Source: Gammaproteobacteria bacterium
Lineage (GTDB): Bacteria > Pseudomonadota > Gammaproteobacteria > DSM-16500
Length of the DNA stretch: 64,000 nucleotides
Direction of reading: 5' to 3'
NCBI GenBank assembly: GCA_021325575.1
Contig: JAJPGW010000012.1
Coordinates: forward strand, 124,001-188,000
The position numbers and the translations under genes were made by a program. A model generated the notes under the pieces. It was not told the origin of the DNA. It was given only the letters and a program-made list of their open reading frames with translations, and searched no databases. How positions within the stretch are numbered: the first letter of the stretch is position 1; each line of letters opens with the position of its first letter. Positions 29,501 to 35,742 of this stretch are shown here, piece by piece.

Positions 29501-29898
29501 TTACAACTTTTTTTAATAGCGGGTAAATAGTCACCGAGTGTAAAAATCCCCGCAATATCCGCATTCCAGGCAATAATATTGATATCTGCTTTATATTTTT
29601 CAAATTCATTTAATTTCGGACAATTCACTGGTACCGCAATCACACCCGCATATAGACACCCTAAAAAGGCAGAAATAAATTCAAGCCCTGTGGGATACAG
29701 CAAAATAATTCGTTGACCAAATAAATTTTTGGATTGGAGAAAGGCTGCGATTGCGCGAGCTTTTTGATCCAACTCCTTAAATGTGATACGTGCGGTCTCT
29801 CGTTCACCCTCTTCTAAAAAGACATACGCATTTTTTTTTGCGTGTTTTACGGCATTTTTTCTGAGAGTGGAAATAATATTTTGTGTGAAAAAGTCCAT
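20569..29898 (-). CDS. Trans-AT polyketide synthase, FAAL-ACP-KS-ACP-KS-ACP-KS-(half KR)-ACP
   Basis: 3109 residues. Fatty-acyl-AMP-ligase domain 1-575 (SSGSTATPK at 173-181; TGDL; PKTPSGKLQ); ACP1 Ser630; KS1 693-1130 (Cys863, His998, His1045); ACP2 Ser1371; KS2 1436-1870 (Cys1606, His1741, His1786); ACP3 Ser2105; KS3 2183-2610 (Cys2355, His2490, His2530); a region 2785-2965 resembling only the structural half of a ketoreductase; ACP4 Ser3021; and a C-terminal docking tail (LSDDEVKKLLDDELKEL). All KS active sites are intact and no AT domain is present, so malonyl units must come from the separate AT encoded nearby. The FAAL would adenylate a free acid and load it on ACP1. GAAGG lies six bases before the ATG. 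Confidence 0.95.
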   Translation of the reverse strand: MDFFTQNIISTLRKNAVKHAKKNAYVFLEEGERETARITFKELDQKARAIAAFLQSKNLFGQRIILLYPTGLEFISAFLGCLYAGVIAVPVNCPKLNEFEKYKADINIIAWNADIAGIFTLGDYLPAIKKSCNELISAKNIFVSDTSEIDIHRSVLYQKPQITDETIAYLQYSSGSTATPKASIILHKNLTHNLKYSGKIWDYSKKSVTFTWAPHSHVYGLVCGLLVPLYYGSTTYFMPSGAFIRKPLNWLRAISKYKVTHSGCPNFGYDLCIEEINENDLAGINLESWMVAVNGGENVQYETLLKFSQKFGPFGFCFNHFCSAYGMSEMAGTIAATQITKVPVFFNLSTEGLKNNKVIFTESNQEHSKFVSSGKLIPGLQAMIVDPEKRIALKPGNIGEIWLKGKPVTAGYWHNIDDTEEYFNAKLVGEDQFYFKTGDLGFIKEDEICITGRLKDVIVIFGKKYYPIDLVKTVAKTLSEFPISKNAVAFSQTVHDKEEIIFVQELLDNPATALFEEIINHIRKTIFDRFGIDLYGIILVNHNSLPKTPSGKLQKKLCQEHYLQNKLQVLKQHIKNQQTVEPEILQIAVAEHQEENKLKNQFIKLVSSVLKIDQNKINLSLPLSEYRLDSINIVRFTSSVNDVFQMDITPAALFEYATLENFFNALINKNNELPIAKLPPTKPVPEKKLSQESTDVAIIGMNGVFPGASDLESFWDNLVYGKNAITEIPKERWDFEKYLGDPAVDPNKTNIKWGGFIKNIAQFDASFFNISPREAELTDPQQRIFLQVVWKTIEDAGYSTDAIAKLKMGLFVGVFNNDYSELLQKNNITDAYTTTGTTHAILANRVSFLLNLNGPSEAIDTACSSSLVAIHHAVQAIQNGDCEVAIAGGVNALLTPTAYLAASKAGMLSAEGQCKTFDKNANGYVRAEGAGAILLKSLKSAIADGDHIYAVIKGTAVNHGGHVSSLTVPNPNAQAEVIVSAYRRANIPVETVGLIETHGTGTSLGDPIEINGLKKAFAILKAENKHSVVDKAQCALGAVKTHIGHLEAAAGIAGVIKVLLAMKHAKIPGNLNFEELNPYINLDQSPFYIANTTKQWTRFKNSENKEFPRRAGISSFGFGGTNAHIVLEEHVVEKNTDILPVPYPQLLTLSAKTDSALQQRLLDLSLWLSKQNEPISLSALSFTLNQGRNHFEKRAAFVVQSIQELRDSLKQIEQGTHPDHFVMYAKNHFDQNRPALRELYKSLIKEIQQPSQFSPVDYRSKLLAIADFYVNGYELDWSILHSGEKRKLSLPTYPFADEYYWIPNSHSDLVPKIKEKNNTQKKILISQTKKTVNITDHPLQQEMIQEIAKLLKIESSNINVTSSLSEIGFDSLAFKEFAAALENHYAIELNPAVFFTHNTVQLLTQYLLDNFSEKMGQLPQENTVIEEREFIQEQNEPIAIIGMQAYLPDSRNVTEFWEHLAAGDDLIKEIPTERWDWHKNYGDAKQDTSKTNSKWGGLLHEVDKFDAGFFNISSREANLMDPQHRLFLEIVWKTIEDAGYDPLSFSGKEVGVFAGVEFNEYQSLINAKQKIYHGHLATGNSHALIANRVSYFLNLQGPSEVIDTACSSALVAVHHAVSALRNGECTLAIAGGVSLMLNPDTFVITSQLGALSPDGECRTFDKSANGYVKGEGVGALLLKPLSQATADGDTIYGIIKGSAVNHGGKAQSLTAPNAATQSQLLYKSYRQANIDPRTVTYIEAHGTGTELGDPIEIEGLKQAFKMLLPNDTMVKKPFCGLGSVKTNIGHLEPASGIAGIIKVLLAMRYGKIPGNLHFKETNPYIDLKNTPFYILDKMQDWARLKDEKNNEIPRRAGVSSFGFGGTCAHVVIEENIAPLKISQLMPIKPYYLLTLSAKKEESLKQKMLELSEWIERHDSELNLEALSFTLNVGRSHFDLRCAMVVKTLDELKNTLGSLIKGQKPENTLQSSTQGNVKSPLFDEIYKSTLETLNNYAGLIPDIYREKLLVLADLYIKNYPIDWQVLHADEHHHRIPMLPTYPFLKQRCWFDMEFASASTEKSVKKIIRETITDINDLTHHYLQNIFAEKLNVAPENISVDETYEVYGVDSLIGLEITNRLEKDFGAIPKTILYERNTIRDLAEFLQQKYGEKLKTLFAGNEQVGEILEAVPSSEKIIESPVSQEIISDAEAIAIVGLSIRFPEANNLQEFWDNLVKGKNSVTEIPNDRWNYKDYPILLGGEEKYYKYGGFIQDVDKFDPLFFGIAPREAQLMDPQERLFMQTAWSTLEVAGYTREKLRVEANNQVGVFAGVTYNFYPLFIADEWNKGNRLPLDIQNFSVANRVSYFLNLKGPSYIVDTACSSSLAAIHLACESIHRGECRMAIAGGVNLSIHPAKYHFLGGYGFMSEKGECASFAEGGSGYVPGEGVGAVLLKPLSHAIRDNNHIYGVIKASAMNHGGKTSGYTVPNPNAQAELIKTALQKANMNPRTISYIEAHGTGTSLGDPIEVRGLQEAFENYTHDKQFCAIGSVKSNIGHLESAAGISQLAKVLMQLQHKKLVASIHSEKLNPFIDFQNTPFYVQRELTDWKSSNEHPRRAGISSFGAGGTNIHLIVEEYNASDKAIIKKPFMFLLSAMNKERLNEYADSMYSYLLAEESHYSKNNDIDIWLTKVCYTTQLGREPMPERLAIYAENYSNLKDNLKNYLDGKPSQQIFLTSNNATKMQNQSMSELFNKAQYEMILNHWVTGEMVPWHLFYEDIKLEMITLPTYPFAKRRCWVGLAPIKSQELEKEPRWLIFSDQELGLMLQNGLGRKNCVYGFAGDQFERMNDDTFYINPEIFDDYSHLLKDILAKYSLKGILYLWALEKSENTKKPLNLFQSLTEVKTFAPVYVVLRGQDNIEYNEIWQHHLWTFNEIMQNDKNNQQVMLLQLANKNLQQDAKIIINEINQYNPDKNHVIYQDKNRESQLLTNPEKFAHASAKSSTSPKLDIKITREELSDILLKLAAKLLQLAPEEIELDIAFLNYGMDSIIGINFVGEINKQFPDILAPMDLYRYPTVQQLAGYIYSCCQPETNTQTEPEQSVELPNEDDFMEKISHLSDDEVKKLLDDELKELDEI

Positions 29899-30053
29899 TT
29901 TATGCCTTCATTGTCCGTTTTTATAAATTCAATGTACAAGTAATTAGAAAATTAGTCTATGAGTACATGTGAAAAAAAATTATACTAATTTATATAGGGA
30001 TGATATACAAGTATATAAATTTTGACCAGCACTAAAATAATAAGGAAATCATC
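29899..30053. promoter_or_regulatory. Divergent control region of the polyketide locus
   Basis: 155 very AT-rich bases between the FAAL-PKS gene (left) and the ammonia-lyase gene (right). TACAAGTA occurs twice in direct orientation (29935-29942 and 30006-30013, 71 bases apart), with a related TACATGT at 29964-29970. Several -10-like boxes (TATACT at 29981, TATATA) are present but no clear -35. The repeats could be sites for one shared regulator; this is inference. Confidence 0.4.
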
Positions 30054-31685
30054 ATGGCTGACATTTCAATGGAAAATGTAATTTCGCGAAAACTAAAAAA
30101 TTCCCAGGAAAAAAAATCCATTACCATCGGTGTTAATTGTAAATTAACACTGAGCGATGCGAAATTACTTTCTGTGAAGGCATTGCCGGTTCACCTGAAT
30201 CAAGAATCTTATACTGCGATGGAACGCTCGCATCAATTCTTAAAAAATTGCATTGATCAGCGCATGCCAATTTATGGCATTAATACCCACTTTGGTGATC
30301 AGGTTAATTTTCTTGAACCTTATCTAAAAAATTCTGATGTCAATGAAAGTGACTATTACAAATCGATCAATAATCGGCAGGAAAATTTAATTAAAGCGCA
30401 TTCCTGCGCGCTTGGCGATATTATTCGTCCCGATATTATTCGAATTGCCATGATGTTACGTGCTCATTGTCTTTCACAAGGCTATTCTGGCGTTTCGAAT
30501 GAAGCAGTGGATGCCATTATTGCTTATTTAAATTCCGGGATTACACCCGCTGTCCGTTATTATGGTTCCATTGGCGCAAGCGGCGATTTAATTCCGCTTG
30601 CATCCATTGCTGCAGGAATTATCGGTGAAAATGTCGATGTTTTGTATCGCGGTGAAATCATGAAATCGCCGCAAGCGTTGGAATTAGCAGGATTAAAAAA
30701 ATTCCATCCGCAACTGCGCGATGGATTGGCCATGATTAATGGCACTTCTTTCATGACAGCCATCGCAAGCTTATCCCTTTATAATCTTTCCCGTTTAACT
30801 CGGCAAATGTTGATTGCTATCGCCATGGCGCTGGAATCGATGCTCGTCATTAGCAGCGGCTATCATCCGTTAGTTCATCACTTGAAAAGACAAACGGGCG
30901 AAAGCACAGTCAATGATTTTCTGTTAAATTTCTGGAAAGGAAGTCAATTAGTAACAGATCTCGATGAACTACGCCAATCCCATATTCAGGAAGATTCAAA
31001 AACGACTCGTCCTGTTCAGGATTATTATTCACTGCGCGCAGTATCACAAGGTTTTGGTCCATTTGAAGAAAATTTGGAACATGCCATTACCTGGATTGAA
31101 AATGAAATGAATTCCATCAATGACAATCCAATCATTGATCCTGATGAAAATAAAATTCATCACAGCGCCAATTTCATGGGATATTATGTAACCGATGCTT
31201 GCGATATTTTAAAAATGGATATTGCGCAAGCCTCAACCTGGATTCATGCTTTGCTTGCGAATTTAGTGCATCCCAGAAAAAATCATAATCTGCCAGCCAA
31301 TTTAGTTGATGAGCCCGGAACCCAAAATGGTTTTCGTCCTATTCAATTATTGGCAGCAGCGCTCGCCGTCGAAAACCGCAAATTAAGTCAAACGCATCAA
31401 TCACACACCCTGCCAACAGAAGGCGATAATCAGGACGTTAATAGCTTGGGAACTCACGCGGCGCTTGATTTTCAAGAATCAGTTGCCAATCTCGAACGAT
31501 TAACCGGGATTTTGTTCCTTGCAGCAACTCAAGCACTGGAATTTCGCGGCATCGAAAAAGCCAGTCATGAGTCACAGCATGTTTACGAAATCATTCGCTC
31601 ATATTCACCGAAAATCGCTGACTGCCGCCCAATGTCCGAAGAATTAAATTCGATTACGAACTTACTCGATGAAGAAAAAATATAA
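30054..31685 (+). CDS. MIO-type aromatic/histidine ammonia-lyase or aminomutase
   Basis: 543 residues, the length of the HAL/PAL/TAL/aminomutase family. The MIO cofactor tripeptide Ala175-Ser176-Gly177 is present in GSIGASGDLIPLA, the catalytic tyrosine is Tyr74 in YGINTHFGD (usual TGFG is THFG), and MINGTSFMTA, SINDNPIID and FQESVANLER match active-site segments. The substrate-selectivity pair in NLIKAHSCALG reads Ala-His: closest to Ser-His of histidine ammonia-lyases and many aminomutases, unlike His-Leu of tyrosine or Phe-Leu of phenylalanine ammonia-lyases. It is followed after 8 bases by the AT gene and is divergent from the synthases, so it probably feeds the polyketide pathway. AAGGAAATC precedes the ATG. 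Confidence 0.88.
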   Translation: MADISMENVISRKLKNSQEKKSITIGVNCKLTLSDAKLLSVKALPVHLNQESYTAMERSHQFLKNCIDQRMPIYGINTHFGDQVNFLEPYLKNSDVNESDYYKSINNRQENLIKAHSCALGDIIRPDIIRIAMMLRAHCLSQGYSGVSNEAVDAIIAYLNSGITPAVRYYGSIGASGDLIPLASIAAGIIGENVDVLYRGEIMKSPQALELAGLKKFHPQLRDGLAMINGTSFMTAIASLSLYNLSRLTRQMLIAIAMALESMLVISSGYHPLVHHLKRQTGESTVNDFLLNFWKGSQLVTDLDELRQSHIQEDSKTTRPVQDYYSLRAVSQGFGPFEENLEHAITWIENEMNSINDNPIIDPDENKIHHSANFMGYYVTDACDILKMDIAQASTWIHALLANLVHPRKNHNLPANLVDEPGTQNGFRPIQLLAAALAVENRKLSQTHQSHTLPTEGDNQDVNSLGTHAALDFQESVANLERLTGILFLAATQALEFRGIEKASHESQHVYEIIRSYSPKIADCRPMSEELNSITNLLDEEKI

Positions 31686-31693
31686 GGAACTTT

Positions 31694-32533
31694 ATGTTAA
31701 CTTTTCTTTTTCCGGGCCAAGGCTCACAATTTAAGGGTATGGGTGGAACATTATTTGATGAATTTTCGAATCTGACTCAAAAAGCTGATGCCCTTTTAGG
31801 ATATTCTATCAAAAAATTATGTCTCGAGGATCCAGAACAACAATTAAATCAAACTCAATTCACTCAACCTGCCATTTATATTGTCAGCGCACTCAATTAT
31901 TTAAAAAAAATTCAGGAAACTAATTTAAAGCCAGATTACGCTGCTGGTCATAGTTTAGGTGAATATTCTGCGCTATTTGCGGCTGATGTTTTTGATTTCG
32001 AAACAGGAATTAAACTCGTAAAAAAACGCGGTGAATTAATGAGTAAAGCCGAAGGCGGCGGAATGGCTGCGATTATGGGTTTGACTGCCGAAAAAATTCA
32101 AGAAATTATTGCAGAAAATAATTTATTAGGTATTACTATTGCTAATTTTAATTCCGATTCACAATCAGTGATTTCTGGATTAAAAAATGATATTGAGCAT
32201 GCTCAATCTATTTTTAAAAATTTTTCTGCAACCTTTATTCCGCTAAAAGTAAGCGGTGCGTTTCATTCGCATCTTATGGAAACTGCCCATCAAGAATTTA
32301 ATATCTATTTACAGCAATTTGTTTTTAATATTCCATCATTGCCTGTGTTAGCGAATGTGAATGCGAAACCTTATCATCCGCTGATTATTCAGAAGAATTT
32401 AAGTGACCAGATGACTCACTCCGTCCAGTGGACCCAAACGATTCGATATTTATTATCGCAGGGTGCGATGGAATTTGCAGAGATTGGGCCTGGGAACGTG
32501 CTTACAGGGCTATTAAAAAACATCCAGAATTGA
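31694..32533 (+). CDS. Free-standing malonyl acyltransferase (trans-AT)
   Basis: 279 residues, FabD-like. Seen: FLFPGQGSQ at 4-12, the nucleophile Ser87 in AGHSLGEYS, and the catalytic His191 in GAFHSHLM, where the AFH type indicates malonyl rather than methylmalonyl specificity. As the two synthase proteins lack AT domains, this enzyme is the obvious donor of malonyl groups to ACP2-ACP5. A housekeeping FabD role cannot be excluded, but the gene is not beside fatty-acid genes. AAGGAACTTT precedes the ATG, 8 bases after the lyase stop: one transcript. Confidence 0.92.
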   Translation: MLTFLFPGQGSQFKGMGGTLFDEFSNLTQKADALLGYSIKKLCLEDPEQQLNQTQFTQPAIYIVSALNYLKKIQETNLKPDYAAGHSLGEYSALFAADVFDFETGIKLVKKRGELMSKAEGGGMAAIMGLTAEKIQEIIAENNLLGITIANFNSDSQSVISGLKNDIEHAQSIFKNFSATFIPLKVSGAFHSHLMETAHQEFNIYLQQFVFNIPSLPVLANVNAKPYHPLIIQKNLSDQMTHSVQWTQTIRYLLSQGAMEFAEIGPGNVLTGLLKNIQN

Positions 32534-32572
32534 CCTAAATTTTTAACCTCACTGAACCGAAGGATGACAAAA

Positions 32573-34246
32573 TTAAATTGCTTTACCACCCGGATGACGG
32601 GGATCATTGACTCCGGTTATTTTTTTGGTTTTCACATCTCGATAAATCGCTTCAACTGCTCCCCAGGGTTCTTCCGATTTAAACTGATAACCCATATTGG
32701 AAAGCGAGTGAATTAATTCAGGTGAAAACGCATTCGGCTCTAGATAAATTACATCCGGCAACCATTGATAATGAAATCGTTTCTCGGTGACAGCCTCTTG
32801 CATCGACATATGATAATCCAACACATTCAATATCGCCAAAAGCGTCGCCGTTATAATTCGCGGCCCACCTGGGCTTCCAATCACCATAACGACATCTGAA
32901 TTTTTCATGATAATGGTCGGAGCCATCGAGCTTAATGGTCTTTTTCCTGGCTCTATTTGATTTTTTTCTCCCTGTTTTAACCCAAATTGATTTACACCAT
33001 TAAGATCCGTTGTAAAATCATCCATCTCATCATTCAAAAAAAATCCCGTATGATCGGCAATGACTTTCGCACCGAAATAACTATTCAAGGTATAAGTGAC
33101 AGAAACAGCATTGCCAAATTGATCCAATACAGAATAATGCGTTGTATGCATGGATTCGGGTTTAGAAAGCTCGATTGATTCCGAACGATGCGCTTTATCA
33201 GGCAAAATGGATTTTCGGATTTCTGCCGCATAATTTTTTGAAATTAATTTTTCAGTAGGATTTTTCACAAAATCCGGATCACCTAATTCATTATTCCGAT
33301 CATAAAAACCTTGATGCATCGCTTCAACTATATAATGAATGGATTTTGGCGAGTTAAATCCGAACTTCTGAAGAGGATAGCCTTCCAAAATATTTAACAT
33401 TTCGCATAATGTAACGCCACCTGAACTAGGCGGGGCCGCGGATAAAATAGTATAGCCTCGATAAGTGCATTGCACAGGAGATGATTCTGAAACCGTATAT
33501 TTCGCAAAGTCATTTAAGGTCAGTATTCCGCCGTTTTGCTGACTTGCATCGACAATTTTTTTCGCTATGATTCCTTTGTAAAAAACATCCGGCCCATTTT
33601 TAGCAATTAATTTTAATGTATCTGCTAAATTGGTCTGAATAAAGCGATCACCCACTTGATAACTTTTACCATTTTTTAAAAAAATACTTGCTACATTGGG
33701 TTCGTCTTTAAAAAATGCCGAATAGGTTTGAAATACATCGACATCCGCTTTGGAAAGCAGGAATCCTTCTTTAGCCAATTTTATGGCAGGTGCCATAATT
33801 TTCTTTCGGTTCATGGTGCCATATTTTTTTAATGCGGTTTCAAGACCGAGGACGGTTCCAGGTACACCTATAGCGAGATAACCTCGATTACTTTTTCCCG
33901 GAATGGATTTACCGTTTGGATCAAGAAACAGGGTTCTTGTTGCGGCCATCGGCGCACGCTCACGAAAATTCAAAAAAATATTTCGCCCATCTGACAAATG
34001 AAGCGTCATAAATCCGCCGCCACCGATGTTGCCGCAGCAAGGTTCGACGACGGAAAGGGCATAACCAATTGCAACAGCGGCATCAACAGCATTTCCGCCC
34101 GCATGTAAAATCTCCGCGCCAACATCGGAGGCAAGATGCTGTTCAGTGACTATTTCATCTTTTTCTTCGGCTTTAGTTGTGATTGAGAATGTGATGCTGG
34201 CAAAAAATATTGAAAGAATTAATAAGAAGGTCCCTCTTTTTTTCAT
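32573..34246 (-). CDS. ggt: Gamma-glutamyltranspeptidase
   Basis: 557-residue precursor with a signal peptide (residues 1-26). Periplasmic enzyme cleaving the gamma-glutamyl bond of glutathione and related compounds and self-processing into two subunits. Seen: GGNAVDAAVAIGYALSVVEP, GGGGFMTLH, RERAP, PPSSGG, the autoprocessing threonine in MHTTHYSVLDQFGNAVS, and GSPGGPRIITA in the small subunit. All key residues are present. It lies convergent with the AT gene and downstream of a GGDEF gene on the same strand. Whether it helps mature the nearby polyketide or simply scavenges glutathione is unknown. Confidence 0.93.
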   Translation of the reverse strand: MKKRGTFLLILSIFFASITFSITTKAEEKDEIVTEQHLASDVGAEILHAGGNAVDAAVAIGYALSVVEPCCGNIGGGGFMTLHLSDGRNIFLNFRERAPMAATRTLFLDPNGKSIPGKSNRGYLAIGVPGTVLGLETALKKYGTMNRKKIMAPAIKLAKEGFLLSKADVDVFQTYSAFFKDEPNVASIFLKNGKSYQVGDRFIQTNLADTLKLIAKNGPDVFYKGIIAKKIVDASQQNGGILTLNDFAKYTVSESSPVQCTYRGYTILSAAPPSSGGVTLCEMLNILEGYPLQKFGFNSPKSIHYIVEAMHQGFYDRNNELGDPDFVKNPTEKLISKNYAAEIRKSILPDKAHRSESIELSKPESMHTTHYSVLDQFGNAVSVTYTLNSYFGAKVIADHTGFFLNDEMDDFTTDLNGVNQFGLKQGEKNQIEPGKRPLSSMAPTIIMKNSDVVMVIGSPGGPRIITATLLAILNVLDYHMSMQEAVTEKRFHYQWLPDVIYLEPNAFSPELIHSLSNMGYQFKSEEPWGAVEAIYRDVKTKKITGVNDPRHPGGKAI

Positions 34247-34293
34247 ACACTCGTATTCCGTTTTCTGCCTAGAGCTATCATAACATAAAACAC

Positions 34294-35541
34294 TTATGAA
34301 AATGTGATAAACGAGTTTTTGATGGCAGAAATATCTGTATTGAAATGGTAATTGTTACCACCTCGTTCTTTTGCAAAATACATCGCTTTATCTGCATTTC
34401 GTAATAACATATCTGTATCTCGTCCATCAATTGGGAACATACTAATACCGATACTTGCGGTTATAAAAATATTATAATCCTGAATATCAAATGGTTTTGC
34501 TAATGATGCACAAATGTTTTTGGCAAGTTCCGCAACTTGATCCGGATTATCGACATTTTCAATAATAATTGTTATTTCATCGCCACCTAATCTTGAAGTG
34601 ATGGATTTTTCGGGGACTTTGCGAATAATTCGTTCGACAATTTTTTGTAAAAGCAAATCACCCACATGATGCCCATAAGCATCATTGACTTCCTTAAATT
34701 TATCAATATCAAGATAGAGTAAAGCTAATCCTTTATGTTCCTGTTGTACACGCAGAATGGCGCTGGAAAAACTCATTTCAAATAAACTTCGATTAGCAAG
34801 ATTGGTTAAGGGATCATGTTTTGCTGCATGATCTAATTTCACATTGGTTTCTTCAAGCGCTCTTTTAGCATTCGATAAATTTTCTAATAACAAAATATTT
34901 TCATATTGTAATCCAAGCGTATTGGTAATAATGGTATGCGTATTGATTGAAATCAAGATGAGATAAAGTAAATACACCAGCAACGAAATACCAAACAAGA
35001 CAAATTCCGATCCATCCGCCCAGATCAATGTTGCAATGAGGGGTACAAGTGATGTAATTAAATAAGCATAGGATGCCCATAAAATCCCAGACAACATCGG
35101 TACCGCACCCGCTGTCATCCCTGCAATAATAAAAAGTGTTAACGTCAATTGCATCAAATTATCATAAGGTAGTAAGTAACTGCATAAAAATCCCCAGCAC
35201 ATTCCGCTGAGCAATGCGCCGGTGATAAATAATCCTTTCCAGAGAGATATATTTACTTCAGGGAAAATACTGTATAAAAACATTTTTACTAATAAAAAAC
35301 GCAATAACGTAACCATCCAAATAACGATATACCACGCGGTTAAAATCTTAGGATGGTGTCCTGGATAAAGCCCGACTAAAATGACGGTCGCGGCAAATAG
35401 GGCCGCAAAAAAACCTACATCATTTTGTTTAAAAATATGAGTAATTAATTCGAGATCAATTTTTTTTTGGATTAAAAGACTTAGCCTGCCATTCGGCACA
35501 TTATGTCTCATAATGTTTTCATCGGGCACGGGTGCAGTCAT
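34294..35541 (-). CDS. Membrane-bound GGDEF diguanylate cyclase
   Basis: 415 residues: six or seven hydrophobic helices (about 45-215), a short coiled connector (LLLENLSNAKRALEET) and a GGDEF domain (about 245-405). The signature reads RLGGDEI, with the final Phe replaced by Ile but the catalytic Gly-Gly-Asp-Glu kept; LYLDIDKFKEVNDAYGHHVGD provides the metal and base contacts. No RxxD inhibitory site is seen five residues before the motif. Likely an active c-di-GMP synthase, the opposite activity to the EAL protein at 11-13 kb. Confidence 0.88.
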   Translation of the reverse strand: MTAPVPDENIMRHNVPNGRLSLLIQKKIDLELITHIFKQNDVGFFAALFAATVILVGLYPGHHPKILTAWYIVIWMVTLLRFLLVKMFLYSIFPEVNISLWKGLFITGALLSGMCWGFLCSYLLPYDNLMQLTLTLFIIAGMTAGAVPMLSGILWASYAYLITSLVPLIATLIWADGSEFVLFGISLLVYLLYLILISINTHTIITNTLGLQYENILLLENLSNAKRALEETNVKLDHAAKHDPLTNLANRSLFEMSFSSAILRVQQEHKGLALLYLDIDKFKEVNDAYGHHVGDLLLQKIVERIIRKVPEKSITSRLGGDEITIIIENVDNPDQVAELAKNICASLAKPFDIQDYNIFITASIGISMFPIDGRDTDMLLRNADKAMYFAKERGGNNYHFNTDISAIKNSFITFS

Positions 35542-35676
35542 AATATTCTATTTCCTTTGTTTTATAAAAAAAGTATTCCCTAAGACCATTATAAACCCGT
35601 TTTATCGCCTATAACGCGCTGATTTTACACTTAATCTTAATTGCTGCTCACAAATAGTGCTGATTTTGTGCGGGTT

Positions 35677-35709
35677 TTTAAGATTTTCTTAATCTTTGCA
35701 AAATAGGAT
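35677..35709 (+). promoter_or_regulatory. PmrA-box-like tandem element and -10
   Basis: TTTAAG-ATTTT-CTTAAT at 35677-35693, ten bases, then TAGGAT at 35704-35709. The predicted transcription start (~35715) falls downstream of the box and upstream of the GTG at 35743. Same architecture as the elements at 40458, 56625 and 61373. Confidence 0.6.
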
Positions 35710-35742
35710 AAGAGTTTGAGATCTTTTTCCAGGGAGGAAACC

